A DNA stretch of 64,000 nt from UPXZ01 sp047973025 (GCA_047973025.1 JBKEBE010000034.1:17110-81109); one strand, 5' to 3'; shown: positions 26,562 to 35,593, counted from the stretch's first letter. Notes: a model not told the origin generated them from the sequence alone. A program made the numbers and translations.

Positions 26562-27578
26562 CTATCCATTTTTACCATTGTCGTTTTGTTTTCTTGCAAT
26601 TTTAGAAGCTCTCCTTGCAGCGCGTTTTTCATTTAATTTCTGCTTAATAAACGTAATGTAAGGATCGATGTAGCGTTGGCGTTTGGCTTCCGTTAGATCG
26701 TTCATCGTGAGCATTACGCCCGACTCGTACGTACCTCCGAAATCTTTGTCTATCATAGTTCCAAACATGCGCAATGTGTCTGAAAGCCCTATATACGCGT
26801 TGAACATCGGCGGAACGGTAGTCCCGATATGACGGATTGTTTTTTGTAAAGTTTTGTAATTAGCTGTCGCGCTGCTATCGGTCAAAATTACTTTTGCTAT
26901 TTTTTGACTTTCTTCACTAACGACAACGGGTACTTTTGGGCGAATTAAATTGTCGGGATCCGGACAGTGTAGGTACATATATTCATAAAGCAACTCACGA
27001 GCCAGTTGAGGGTAAGTGGGATAAATATTTACTTTTCCAATAAAATATTTCGATTTTTTATCGGAATGAATCAGCGCTCCCAATCCATCCCACAGATTAT
27101 CTAAAGCAAATAGGCTCTTGAGCCCCATTTTGGCGGTTTGATAGTTCGGTTGAACGAACGCGCGTCCAAGTTCTATGGAGTAAGGTAAATACGCGTCTAA
27201 AAATGTATTGCTGAAATTGAAAAAATCAGCCATGACAAAGTTTGGCTGTCCATCCGCTTTCAACTCCACGTCTCTACCGGACAAAAATCGGTAACCACCC
27301 ACGATCTCTTCTTCGTCAGGATCCCATACGATTAATTGTTTGAAAGGCTTTTTCAAAAAATCGAATTCGTCCGTATCTATTTCGTTGCCGGTTCCCCCGC
27401 CCCACGATCGAAATGAAAGCTCACGCAAGCGTCCTATTTCACGCATAACATTTGGTGAACGATGAGCATCCGTAATGTAAATTTCGTTGTTGGCTTTGTT
27501 GGTGGGTCTTACAAAATTTTCTTCACCCAGCTCTTTGGCGATGAGATTTCTATCAACAGGAGATATCAGTTCTTTCAT
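26562..27578 (-). CDS. OlsB/GlsB-like N-acyltransferase (aminolipid synthesis)
   Basis: A 338-residue GNAT-fold acyltransferase of the hemolysin/OlsB type. Recognisable are ITDAHRSPNVMREIGRLRELSFR, the WDPDEEEIVGGYRF core strand, and LGRAFVQPNYQ (acyl-donor site). Relatives in Bacteroides (GlsB) N-acylate glycine to start glycine/serine lipid synthesis. Substrate assignment is by family only. The partner O-acyltransferase (GlsA) is not adjacent. The C-terminus is basic (KRAARRASKIARK), consistent with membrane-surface binding. A -7 box lies at 27611-27618 on the same strand. Confidence 0.7.
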   Translation of the reverse strand: MKELISPVDRNLIAKELGEENFVRPTNKANNEIYITDAHRSPNVMREIGRLRELSFRSWGGGTGNEIDTDEFDFLKKPFKQLIVWDPDEEEIVGGYRFLSGRDVELKADGQPNFVMADFFNFSNTFLDAYLPYSIELGRAFVQPNYQTAKMGLKSLFALDNLWDGLGALIHSDKKSKYFIGKVNIYPTYPQLARELLYEYMYLHCPDPDNLIRPKVPVVVSEESQKIAKVILTDSSATANYKTLQKTIRHIGTTVPPMFNAYIGLSDTLRMFGTMIDKDFGGTYESGVMLTMNDLTEAKRQRYIDPYITFIKQKLNEKRAARRASKIARKQNDNGKNG

Positions 27579-27610
27579 GCAACTTCCGATTTCAGTATCA
27601 TTAACTCGGA

Positions 27611-27618
27611 CAAAAATA
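27611..27618 (-). promoter_or_regulatory. Promoter -7 box of the acyltransferase gene
   Basis: On the minus strand this reads TATTTTTG, an exact TAnnTTTG match, 32 bases before the start codon. No -33 TTTG is visible at standard spacing. Confidence 0.45.
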
Positions 27619-27826
27619 ATATTTTTTTATTTCCTAAAATTGTTTTTTTAACCTAATTTTGTAAGTTACACGAAAAATAAGATATGGCACATCGAATCCT
27701 GCACATTAAGCTCGGATTTGTGTACAAAAAACATCAACATTACTTAATTCTCTTAAAAAGACTGCTATTGCATCAACCATTTTAGTTCAATGGTGTTATA
27801 AAGTGGTCATCTTACAGATTTGACGT

Positions 27827-28594
27827 ATGAGAAATTTAACATCTTTGGTCATTACCGTTATGATTCCGTTTTGTGTTTCTGCCGGTAATAATTTGTACGA
27901 AAAACGCGAGTTTATCTACAAGGGAGATACACTGAAGTATCGTGTATTATTTCCCGAAAATTATGACACTACGCGTAAATACCCCATGGTAATGTTTTTG
28001 CACGGCATGGGCGAACGAGGTAGTGATAACGAAAGTCAGCTTTTACACGGTGCTTCACTTTTTATTGATGAAGAAACACGTAAAGATTACCCGTCTATCG
28101 TCATTTTCCCGCAATGTTCCTTAGATGACTCCTGGATCAAAATAACTCGAAACGAAAGTGGAGATATTGATTTCCCCAAGAATGCAAAGATGACCAATTC
28201 ATTGCTCTTAGTCAAGAAACTCCTTGATACATACAAAAAAGACGATGCCGTGGATAAAAATCGGATATATATCGGTGGACTTTCCATGGGGGGAATGGGT
28301 ACCTACGATTTGATCTGTCGTTACCCCAAATACTTTGCCGTAGCAATTCCGATTTGCGGTGGAGTGAATACTGAACGCCTGAAAAAGGTAAAAAAAATGC
28401 CAATACGGATATTTCATGGCGGAGAAGACCCTACCGTCTCGCGGGAATATTCGCGAAACGCGTTCATCGAACTAAAGGCAAATGGATCTAAAAAAGTTGA
28501 ATACATCGAATTCCCCGGAGTTGGACACGACAGCTGGACAAAAGCATTCGCGTATCCCGATTTCCTGAGTTGGATGTACTATCAGAGCAGATAA
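27827..28594 (+). CDS. Secreted alpha/beta-hydrolase (feruloyl-esterase/peptidase-like)
   Basis: A 255-residue protein with a signal peptide (1-19). The alpha/beta-hydrolase core has MFLHGMGERG as oxyanion region, nucleophile Ser in GLSMGGMGTYD, a candidate acid in FHGGEDPTVS and His in GVGHDSW. It resembles the secreted CE1/PHB-depolymerase-like esterases that Bacteroidota use on plant polysaccharides. The substrate cannot be determined. It stands alone between a minus-strand gene and the ferredoxin operon. Confidence 0.8.
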   Translation: MRNLTSLVITVMIPFCVSAGNNLYEKREFIYKGDTLKYRVLFPENYDTTRKYPMVMFLHGMGERGSDNESQLLHGASLFIDEETRKDYPSIVIFPQCSLDDSWIKITRNESGDIDFPKNAKMTNSLLLVKKLLDTYKKDDAVDKNRIYIGGLSMGGMGTYDLICRYPKYFAVAIPICGGVNTERLKKVKKMPIRIFHGGEDPTVSREYSRNAFIELKANGSKKVEYIEFPGVGHDSWTKAFAYPDFLSWMYYQSR

Positions 28595-28707
28595 AGAGTA
28601 TGCGTTATTGGTTGAATCACTTACATTTTGTTAGAAAAGTGTTAATTTTTTTCAGATAGAAAACGCAAAAAAAGATAGAATGTGATGCTTTCTATTTTTT
28701 AATTGGT

Positions 28708-28715
28708 TACATTTG
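28708..28715 (+). promoter_or_regulatory. Promoter -7 box of the oxidoreductase operon
   Basis: TACATTTG is an exact TAnnTTTG match, 31 bases before the ferredoxin-subunit start codon. Confidence 0.5.
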
Positions 28716-28746
28716 CATCGTAAAATTGTAAAAAAATATTTCGAAC

Positions 28747-28977
28747 ATGGCAAAACTAAAAGGTTCTGTAATAGTTGACGTGGAACTTTGTAAAGGTTGT
28801 GACCTATGTGTGGTGGCTTGTCCTCAGGACGTTTTGTTGTTGAATAGAGAAGCAAATATAAAAGGTTATAACTATTCGTATATGGAAAATCCGGACGACT
28901 GTACCGGTTGCATGGCTTGCGCATTGGTATGTCCGGATGCCTGCATTACCGTATATCGCGTAAAAGTAGAAAAGTAA
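28747..28977 (+). CDS. korD: 2-oxoacid:ferredoxin oxidoreductase, ferredoxin (delta) subunit
   Basis: A 76-residue bacterial-type 2[4Fe-4S] ferredoxin that passes electrons from the TPP centre to free ferredoxin. Eight cysteines are arranged in two clusters: Cys15, 18, 21, 25 (CKGCDLCVVACP) and Cys52, 55, 58, 62 (CTGCMACALVCP). It is the first gene of a four-subunit operon; the alpha-subunit start codon follows its stop by one base. Confidence 0.9.
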   Translation: MAKLKGSVIVDVELCKGCDLCVVACPQDVLLLNREANIKGYNYSYMENPDDCTGCMACALVCPDACITVYRVKVEK

Positions 28978-28978
28978 T

Positions 28979-30061
28979 ATGGAACAAGAAGTAATATTAA
29001 TGAAAGGGAACGAAGCTGTAGCTCACGCAGCCATTCGTGCCGGATGCGACGGATATTTTGGTTATCCCATTACACCTCAGTCGGAAATAATGGAAACCCT
29101 GATGGAAATAAAGCCTTGGGAAACGACCGGAATGGTCGTTCTGCAGGCTGAAAGTGAAACAGCTTCTATTAACATGCTGTATGGCGCGGCAGGTTGCGGT
29201 AAACGCACCATGACATCGTCTTCGAGTCCGGGTGTCAGTTTGATGTTGGAAGGGTTCTCCTACATTGCCGGAGCAGAACTCCCGTGTGTCGTAGTAGATG
29301 TCATGCGTGGCGGTCCGGGATTAGGTACCATTCAGCCCAGTCAGGCAGATTATTACCAAATCGTAAAAGGAGGCGGACACGGCGACTACAAAGTCATTAC
29401 ATTAGCCCCTGCCACCGTACAGGAAATGGCTGATTTTACCGTGATGGCTTTTGATTTAGCTTTCAAATACCGTGTCATGGTGGTTGTACTTGCTGATGGA
29501 GTAGTAGGACAGATGATGGAAAAAGTGGTATTGCCACCGTTCAGACCACGATGGACCGAAGATGAAATCCGAAAAATAAGTCCATGGGCAACTATCGGAC
29601 GTACTCCCGACCGCAAACCGAACGTAATCACATCCTTGGCACTTCAAGCTGAAGAAATGGAAGAAATAAATCTTCGACTGCAAGGACGTTATCGGGAAAT
29701 AGAGAAAAATGAAGTTCGTTTTGAAGAAGTGATGTGTGAGGATGCCGATTACTTGATAGTCGGGTTTGGGATTAGCGCCCGCATCGGTCAGAAAGCGGCT
29801 GAGATGGCGCGTGAAGAAGGTTTGAAAGTCGGACTGTTGCGTCCTATCACGCTCTTTCCTTTCCCTACAAATGAAATTATACGCTTATCCAAACAGGTTA
29901 AGGGGATTTTAACAGTAGAATTAAGTGCCGGTCAAATGGTGGACGATGTACGGTTAGCCGTAAACGGAAAAGTGCCGGTAGAATTTTATGGTCGGATGGG
30001 CGGAATCGTACCTTCTCCGGATGAAGTACTTGGAGCTTTGAAAGAGAAAATTGTAAAATAA
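28979..30061 (+). CDS. korA: 2-oxoacid:ferredoxin oxidoreductase, alpha subunit (VorB/KorA)
   Basis: A 360-residue subunit combining the pyrimidine-binding domain (GYPITPQSEIMETL, ESETASINMLYGAAGCG) and the C-terminal transketolase-like domain (VGLLRPITLFPFP, VELSAGQMVDDVRLAV). With the other subunits it oxidatively decarboxylates a branched-chain 2-oxoacid or 2-oxoglutarate to the acyl-CoA, reducing ferredoxin. Bacteroidota homologues are usually named VorB, but the substrate is not certain. The gamma domain is a separate gene here rather than a fusion. Confidence 0.88.
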   Translation: MEQEVILMKGNEAVAHAAIRAGCDGYFGYPITPQSEIMETLMEIKPWETTGMVVLQAESETASINMLYGAAGCGKRTMTSSSSPGVSLMLEGFSYIAGAELPCVVVDVMRGGPGLGTIQPSQADYYQIVKGGGHGDYKVITLAPATVQEMADFTVMAFDLAFKYRVMVVVLADGVVGQMMEKVVLPPFRPRWTEDEIRKISPWATIGRTPDRKPNVITSLALQAEEMEEINLRLQGRYREIEKNEVRFEEVMCEDADYLIVGFGISARIGQKAAEMAREEGLKVGLLRPITLFPFPTNEIIRLSKQVKGILTVELSAGQMVDDVRLAVNGKVPVEFYGRMGGIVPSPDEVLGALKEKIVK

Positions 30062-30300
30062 ATGTATTGTAACTTGACGCAACTCATTCTAATTGTAAGT
30101 AATCCAAAAGAATTATACAATTAGAACATAAAATGTCTGAACTAAGAATAAGATTCTTTTACACGACTTAAATATATACGAGACCAATCTAATCCAAAAA
30201 ATATTCAATCAAGTATATAGTAAGTTTAGCGTAATTTTAATTGTGTAATTCTGCTTTTTAAGTCTCGATGGACAAATAAGGTGGAGAAAATTCAAGAAAA
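30062..30300 (+). other. Intergenic region inside the oxidoreductase operon with a long hairpin
   Basis: The 239-base gap separates the alpha and beta subunit genes. TTCTAATTGTA (30087-30097) pairs perfectly with TACAATTAGAA (30116-30126). There is no T-run after it and no coding potential that I can see. A TAnnTTTG-type box is not obvious, so separate transcription of the beta and gamma genes is unproven. Confidence 0.45.
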
Positions 30301-31062
30301 ATGACAACAACTCAAATAGTAGCTCCCGAAAATTTGGTTTATAAGAAACCGTCTCTCCTGAATGATACCAACATGCACTATTGTCCGGGATGTAGCCACG
30401 GAGTAGTACACAAGGTTATCGCCGAAGTCATAGAAGAAATGGACATCGTCGATAAAGCAATAGGTATTGCTCCGGTAGGATGCGCTGTTTTTGCCTATAA
30501 ATACATCGATATCGACTGGCAAGAAGCGGCGCACGGACGCGCTCCCGCGTTAGCAACCGCTATCAATCGTTTGCTACCAAGCAGTATGGTTTTTACCTAT
30601 CAGGGAGACGGCGACTTAGCTGCCATCGGAACCGCGGAGACTATCCACGCTTGCAATCGGGGTGAAAACATAACCATCGTATTTATCAACAACGGTATTT
30701 ATGGAATGACCGGTGGACAGATGGCGCCTACAACGCTTCTCAACATGAAGACATCCACTTCGCCTTACGGACGTGAGGTCGATTTAAACGGACATCCGTT
30801 GAACATAACTGATCTGCTCGTGAGACTACAAGGTACGTGTTTCGTAACCCGTCAGGCTGTACACAACATAGCGGGTGTACGCAAAACGAAAAAAGCCATT
30901 CAAAAAGCATTTCAGAATACGTTGGATAAAAAAGGGACGTCAATTGTCGAGGTTGTTTCTACTTGTAACGCGGGTTGGAAAATGACTCCGGAAGCTTCAA
31001 ATGACTGGATGGTCGAGAACATGTTTCCGCAATACCCGTTGGGCGACTTGAAAAACGAATAA
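30301..31062 (+). CDS. korB: 2-oxoacid:ferredoxin oxidoreductase, beta (TPP-binding) subunit
   Basis: A 253-residue subunit binding thiamine pyrophosphate. The TPP motif runs from YQGDGDLAAIG to FINNGIYGMTGGQ, and YCPGCSHG near the N-terminus carries cysteine residues typical of the beta subunit. It pairs with the alpha subunit upstream and the gamma subunit 59 bases downstream. Confidence 0.92.
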   Translation: MTTTQIVAPENLVYKKPSLLNDTNMHYCPGCSHGVVHKVIAEVIEEMDIVDKAIGIAPVGCAVFAYKYIDIDWQEAAHGRAPALATAINRLLPSSMVFTYQGDGDLAAIGTAETIHACNRGENITIVFINNGIYGMTGGQMAPTTLLNMKTSTSPYGREVDLNGHPLNITDLLVRLQGTCFVTRQAVHNIAGVRKTKKAIQKAFQNTLDKKGTSIVEVVSTCNAGWKMTPEASNDWMVENMFPQYPLGDLKNE

Positions 31063-31121
31063 AGTACAAACCGTAAAAATAGAAAAAGCTAAAAGCTGAT
31101 TGCTGAACGCTTCATGGAAAT

Positions 31122-31670
31122 ATGAAAGAAGAAATATTAATATCCGGTTTTGGCGGACAGGGAGTACTGTCTATGGGAAAAATTTTGGTTTACTCGGGGC
31201 TGATGCAGGGGCAGGAAGTCAGCTGGTTACCATCTTACGGTCCCGAACAACGCGGAGGAACGGCAAATGTTACCGTAATCTTGAGCGACGAAAAAATTAG
31301 TTCTCCCATCTTACACCAGTACGACACGGTAATCGTACTCAATCAACCCTCGTTGGACAAATTCGAGAGTCGCGTCAAAACCGGTGGTACGCTGATTTTT
31401 GATAGCAACGGATTCAGAAAATTTCCGACACGCACTGATATTAATGTTTATAAGGTGGATGCGACGGAGTATGCTTACAAACACAACATGATCAAAACAT
31501 TGAACATGATGATTTTAGGAGGATTTCTGAAAGTTCGTCCAATTGTGAAAATAGAAAACGTCTTGAAAGGACTGAAAAAATCACTTCCCGAGCGACACCA
31601 TCATCTAATTCCAATGAACGAAAAATCCATTCTACAGGGGATGGAAATTATTGAAAAATTTGAAGTTTAA
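31122..31670 (+). CDS. korC: 2-oxoacid:ferredoxin oxidoreductase, gamma subunit
   Basis: A 182-residue subunit with the N-terminal signature ISGFGGQGVLSMGKIL (7-22), followed by WLPSYGPEQRGGTANV, both typical of the gamma domain. It is the last gene of the operon and ends in a perfect palindromic terminator. Confidence 0.92.
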   Translation: MKEEILISGFGGQGVLSMGKILVYSGLMQGQEVSWLPSYGPEQRGGTANVTVILSDEKISSPILHQYDTVIVLNQPSLDKFESRVKTGGTLIFDSNGFRKFPTRTDINVYKVDATEYAYKHNMIKTLNMMILGGFLKVRPIVKIENVLKGLKKSLPERHHHLIPMNEKSILQGMEIIEKFEV

Positions 31671-31684
31671 TTGGGGTATTATAC

Positions 31685-31734
31685 AAAAAGTAAAAGCTCA
31701 GGCAATTCATGAATTGCCTGAGCTTTTACTTTTT
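31685..31734. terminator. 50-base perfect palindromic bidirectional terminator
   Basis: Two 25-base halves centred at 31709/31710 are exactly complementary, with GC-rich middle arms (GCTCAGGC/GCCTGAGC) flanked by A and T runs. It lies between the convergent stops of korC (plus) and the DUF4293 gene (minus) and can terminate both. Confidence 0.92.
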
Positions 31735-31755
31735 ACAATCTTTAGGATGTTTGAT

Positions 31756-32226
31756 TTATCGAAGTCGGTCCAAAGAGCGAACCAGCTTTTCGTCCTTCGC
31801 GATGCCACGCATAGCCAGGTAGTTGAATATCAAAGCTAAAACCGGGAAGATTGCCGGATATTGGAATGCAATGCTTACATCCAATTTGTTTTTTGCGTAA
31901 AGGACAAACAGTACCAATGCAATGATGTAGAGTAGGATGCTGAACAGATTTGCCGTAGCAAAACGCATTTGTTTTTTCCTGTTTTTGTAGTTAAAGATAC
32001 AAAAAGTTGCTAAGAATAAAATCAATCCGTAGAGGAACGTACACGGATTTGTCGCAATGTTCTTTACTACTTCTCCATGAGCGTTTATCTCAAGTATTCC
32101 TCTTGAATCGAGCAGGTAAGATACGTTTTTTGTAGCGTCAAAAAACTCGGCACCGGGTAATAAAATTCCCGCGGTCATCAGTAAAATAACCAGGATAAAA
32201 TATACAGTTTGGATACGCTGCCACAT
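31756..32226 (-). CDS. DUF4293 membrane protein
   Basis: A 156-residue inner-membrane protein with four hydrophobic helices, beginning MWQRIQTVYFILVILLM as in the Bacteroidota-restricted DUF4293 family. Its function is unknown. It ends with a basic cytoplasmic tail (KLVRSLDRLR). The neighbouring ybbR-yajC-nusB genes lie upstream on the same strand, separated by 97 bases that contain a GC-rich hairpin. Confidence 0.85.
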   Translation of the reverse strand: MWQRIQTVYFILVILLMTAGILLPGAEFFDATKNVSYLLDSRGILEINAHGEVVKNIATNPCTFLYGLILFLATFCIFNYKNRKKQMRFATANLFSILLYIIALVLFVLYAKNKLDVSIAFQYPAIFPVLALIFNYLAMRGIAKDEKLVRSLDRLR

Positions 32227-32323
32227 TTTTTTTTAGATTTTAGCAATTACACGATGAAATTAGTTGAGCTATTTTCGATTTAATATATGCCGGTATCTAC
32301 ACGCGCTCATCACGCGCGTTTTT

Positions 32324-33313
32324 TTACTTTTCCTCTTCCAATAAAAACTCAACTTCTTTTGGCGAAACTCTTAAATTTGAGATAAATGGAGAATTACTAA
32401 CGACCTGAAGTTCATATTTTCTTCGTTTTGACTCTTTAGCTTCATCGTAATTAAAAACGAGTTTAATATCGTTTTCTTTAATTTTGTTGAAATTACTTAA
32501 TCCGACATTATACGTTACCTGAGCCATGGGAGGAAAAACACGTACTTGGATGTCACGCGGTGCATTAATGATCGTTATTGGTAATTCTTTCTTATTTTCC
32601 GTAAACATTTCCACATAAGCTTTCACGGTAACGTCATCAAAGGCATACCTTACTCCTTTTTTCGTTTCGAGTTTTATTCTCACTTCGGTCGTGTCGGACA
32701 ATGACTTCAATTCCACCCGTTCGGTATAAACAGCTTTCATTGTATCCAGTATATGTTCGGGTCCAAAAACTTTTACTTTAGTTGGAGAAACTTCTATTTC
32801 ATTGCTCAACGTATATTGAGGAGCAAATGATAGATTGGACTTTACCTTAATCGGAAGTGTTGCATTGGACAGCTTATGATATTTTACCAGGATGGTATCC
32901 GGATCAATCTGTAGAACAGCTGTAGATGGTAAAACATATCGGGATAGCCTGTTTTTGAGCTGATCGGAAGTAACCACAAATTCGCCTTTACCGAAATAGA
33001 CCCTATCCATATCCAATGCCAGCGGTATGGTTTGTCTGCGATTATACCGCATCAAAGCCATACCTTCGTCGCTGATTTTAATGACAACTTGCTTCGGAAG
33101 CTTGTTCTCAATTTCAACATCTTCGGGGACTCCCATGTAATTAATCGGAATTTTCAAAGTCGCTTCTCGCTGCTTGTCAAGCGACTGTACAAACCAGAAG
33201 ATACCTGAAAGCACAAGAAAGAATAAGAAGATTAGGGTATCTTTTGAAACAAACCTTTCCCTAATCTTCCTAAAAAAATCGTTTTTGTCGTTTGAATTGT
33301 TCTTTTCGGACAT
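32324..33313 (-). CDS. YbbR-domain protein
   Basis: A 329-residue protein with a short cytoplasmic N-terminus, one transmembrane helix (about 28-44, FLFFLVLSGIFWFVQSL), and an extracytoplasmic region of repeated beta-rich YbbR domains (PINYMGVPEDVEIENKLP, LPIKVKSNL, PTKVKVFGPEHIL). In other phyla YbbR proteins (CdaR) regulate di-adenylate cyclase. That link is not shown for this locus. Its gene follows yajC after 38 bases, the usual Bacteroidota order. Confidence 0.85.
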   Translation of the reverse strand: MSEKNNSNDKNDFFRKIRERFVSKDTLIFLFFLVLSGIFWFVQSLDKQREATLKIPINYMGVPEDVEIENKLPKQVVIKISDEGMALMRYNRRQTIPLALDMDRVYFGKGEFVVTSDQLKNRLSRYVLPSTAVLQIDPDTILVKYHKLSNATLPIKVKSNLSFAPQYTLSNEIEVSPTKVKVFGPEHILDTMKAVYTERVELKSLSDTTEVRIKLETKKGVRYAFDDVTVKAYVEMFTENKKELPITIINAPRDIQVRVFPPMAQVTYNVGLSNFNKIKENDIKLVFNYDEAKESKRRKYELQVVSNSPFISNLRVSPKEVEFLLEEEK

Positions 33314-33351
33314 TGAACCTAATTCTACAACGTACTGCTTGCGCTTTTCGT

Positions 33352-33687
33352 TTATTTCGTTTCTACTGGAATATCTTGTGAAGTGGCAAACACAGAATTT
33401 TTATCGACTGTTATGCGCACATTATCAGCGACTTCAATAGTCATTGTGGTTTCTTTGACATCACGAATTTTTCCGTATATACCACCCGAAGTTACGACTC
33501 TGTCGCCTTGTTTCATGGCTTCGCGTTGTGCCTTGATTTCTTTTTGTTTTTTGGATTGCGGACGAATCATGAAGAAATAAAATACCGCAAAAATAAGTAC
33601 CATCATCAAGATCCCGGTGTAGGAACCCATTCCGCCCTGACCTGGCGCAGGTGCTGCTGTTTGTAGAAAAATGTTCAGTAAGTTCAT
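33352..33687 (-). CDS. yajC: Preprotein translocase accessory subunit YajC
   Basis: A 111-residue single-pass membrane protein of the Sec translocase accessory complex. It has one hydrophobic helix (about 25-42), followed by the signature MIRPQSKKQKEIKAQREAM, then a small beta domain with GDRVVTSGGIYGKI. It lies between nusB and ybbR on the same strand. Confidence 0.93.
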   Translation of the reverse strand: MNLLNIFLQTAAPAPGQGGMGSYTGILMMVLIFAVFYFFMIRPQSKKQKEIKAQREAMKQGDRVVTSGGIYGKIRDVKETTMTIEVADNVRITVDKNSVFATSQDIPVETK

Positions 33688-33816
33688 GTTTTACTTGTAA
33701 TTTATTCTTTATTCCTTTCTATAAAGGATAAAGATTTTGTTAAAAAAATATTTATTTTTCGATATTTCTGATTGTAATGAAGATAATTTTCTTGTTGACG
33801 GCACAGCGGAAAGACG

Positions 33817-34752
33817 CTAAATTTTCACTACTTTAACTAACTTCTTGTCTGCCTTCAGTTCTTTTACGGCGTGATCCAGCACCCCGTTGATAAATGTCGC
33901 GCTTTTATCGGTACTGTAATTTTTTGAAATCTCAATGTATTCATTCAATGTTACGTTGACAGGAATTGTCGGAAAAGACATAATTTCAGCAAGTGCTATC
34001 TGCATAATTAAAATGTCCATAAAAGCAATCCGATCCAGTTCCCAATTTTTCGTATGCTTGTCAATGATTTCGCGATACTCCTGTTCGTTGTTCAAAGCGT
34101 TGGTTATCAGTTTTCGAGCAAACTCCACATCTTCGTCATCTTTAAACATGGGTAGGAGCTCCTGATCAGCCCCATTGCAACCTTGAAAACGTTTAATCGT
34201 CTTTATGACAAAACTGGTTACAATTTCCAAATCATCGGTCCAGTAGATGCTTTGATCTTCAATGGAATCTGAAAATTCTTCGCTCTGCAAAATAATCCGT
34301 TTGAATGTCTTTCGCCAAATTTCTTTATCCGTAGCGTAATCCACGCTTTCTACCGACATGTATTCTCTGTAAAAATCGGATTCCAGCAACAAGTCGTACA
34401 CCAACTTTACGGAATCTTGATTGTTTGCCCAACTCACTTTATGCTCCTGTAAAAAATCCTGAAGCTGTTTATTGCCGACCAGCTGTTTCACAAAGGTATT
34501 GTCAACAAAACGCGTATTGGGATGTAAATCATCTTCCGTGGGACGAAGTTTGTTCTTTCGTGCATCCAACTTGTTCTCGGCATAGCATGTTACTTCTACG
34601 GCAAGTCTTAATAAATGAAAATACAACTCGTATGTCTTTTCGACACTATGAAACAACTCTTTTTCAGCTAACGAAACGGAATGTCCGTCTCCCTTGTAAA
34701 AAGCATAAAGAATTTGCAATATCTTTATGCGAAGCAAAACTCTATTTATCAT
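33817..34752 (-). CDS. nusB: Transcription antitermination factor NusB
   Basis: A 311-residue, Bacteroidota-type long NusB. The C-terminal NusB fold is recognisable in DRIAFMDILIMQIALAEI and PVNVTLNEYIEISKNYSTDKS, then FINGVLDHA. The N-terminal half is an extension absent from the roughly 140-residue E. coli protein but usual in this phylum. It acts with NusE in rRNA antitermination. An exact -7 box lies at 34844-34851 on this strand. Confidence 0.92.
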   Translation of the reverse strand: MINRVLLRIKILQILYAFYKGDGHSVSLAEKELFHSVEKTYELYFHLLRLAVEVTCYAENKLDARKNKLRPTEDDLHPNTRFVDNTFVKQLVGNKQLQDFLQEHKVSWANNQDSVKLVYDLLLESDFYREYMSVESVDYATDKEIWRKTFKRIILQSEEFSDSIEDQSIYWTDDLEIVTSFVIKTIKRFQGCNGADQELLPMFKDDEDVEFARKLITNALNNEQEYREIIDKHTKNWELDRIAFMDILIMQIALAEIMSFPTIPVNVTLNEYIEISKNYSTDKSATFINGVLDHAVKELKADKKLVKVVKI

Positions 34753-35092
34753 TTTCTCCGATTTCCAAACTTATGAAGTTACCTGCTGGTCGAAATAATC
34801 AAACTCGTGCAAATAAATTAACCGCAAAGCAAAAAAACACGTGCAAAGGTAAAGATTTTTTCCCTGATTTCCTTATTTTTTCCTCTTGATTTCAACAAAT
34901 TATCCGATCTAAAATCAGAAATATCCTTTTTTTCAAAAAAAATGCAATAAAACGAAGTACATATTTGAATATTAGAAAAAATATTCTGAAATTTGACGTT
35001 TGAAACTATGAAAATGATAATTCACAAACGAATTTACCAACATACAGCAATACTACAAACGTGGGTTGAACCGAATTAAAATCCGAGAATTT
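34753..35092. promoter_or_regulatory. Divergent promoter region nusB / DUF3276
   Basis: This 340-base AT-rich gap separates divergent genes. On the minus strand TACCTTTG (plus coordinates 34844-34851) is an exact TAnnTTTG -7 box for nusB. For the plus-strand gene I see no clear -7. No coding potential or tRNA is visible. Confidence 0.5.
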
Positions 35093-35545
35093 ATGGAAGG
35101 CGAAAAAAGAAAAATCGAGCTTGAGAAGAAAGACAATGAAATTTTTTATTCCAAAGCAATTAAAGCGGGAAAGAGAATTTATTATTTGGATGTAAAGAAA
35201 AGTCGCAATGATGATTTGTACCTGGCAATCACTGAGAGTAAAAAGAAAGTAGTCGGATACGACGAAGATGCACGGGTAACTTATGAAAAGCACAAAATAT
35301 TTTTGTACAAAGAAGATTTCGACAAATTCGTTGAAGGGCTGGAAGATGTAATAGCGTTCATCAAACAGGAACAAGGCGAGCCCACCCCGCGTCCGGAATA
35401 TATACCTACGCCAAAAGATACGCCCGAAAGTTCAAATAAGACCGAAACGAGTAATCATGCCGAAACGGCTTCAAATAGTGGATCTGAAGTGCCGGATGAG
35501 AGTGGCGACACGAAACGGAGCTTCTTCGATAAATTTAAATTCTAA
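35093..35545 (+). CDS. PUR-alpha-like nucleic-acid-binding protein (DUF3276)
   Basis: A 150-residue protein whose first 85 residues form a single PUR repeat (IFYSKAIKAGKRIYYLDVKKS, LYLAITESKKK, HKIFLYKEDFDKF), a fold that binds single-stranded DNA or RNA. The remainder is an acidic, Pro/Ser/Thr-rich disordered tail ending RSFFDKFKF. ATG 35093 (MEGEKRKIELEKKD) is the better start; the upstream in-frame TTG would add nine residues without conservation support. Its role in the cell is not established. Confidence 0.85.
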   Translation: MEGEKRKIELEKKDNEIFYSKAIKAGKRIYYLDVKKSRNDDLYLAITESKKKVVGYDEDARVTYEKHKIFLYKEDFDKFVEGLEDVIAFIKQEQGEPTPRPEYIPTPKDTPESSNKTETSNHAETASNSGSEVPDESGDTKRSFFDKFKF

Positions 35546-35564
35546 GACAACACGCTAATACCGA

Positions 35565-35593
35565 CGAACGTCCGATTCTTTTTCGGACGTTTG
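35565..35593 (+). terminator. Rho-independent terminator after DUF3276
   Basis: CGAACGTCCGA (35565-35575) pairs with TCGGACGTTTG (35583-35593) with one G-U pair, followed by a T-rich stretch. It lies 19 bases after the stop codon. Confidence 0.85.

Noticed and set aside
32301..32319. GC-rich hairpin ACGCGC/GCGCGT followed by T, between ybbR and DUF4293
   Set aside because: Its T-run is on the plus strand, but both flanking genes run on the minus strand and no plus-strand transcript is expected there, so I did not call a terminator.
35066..35092. Longer N-terminus of the DUF3276 protein starting at TTG
   Set aside because: The family begins near MEGEKRK. The extra nine residues have no support.
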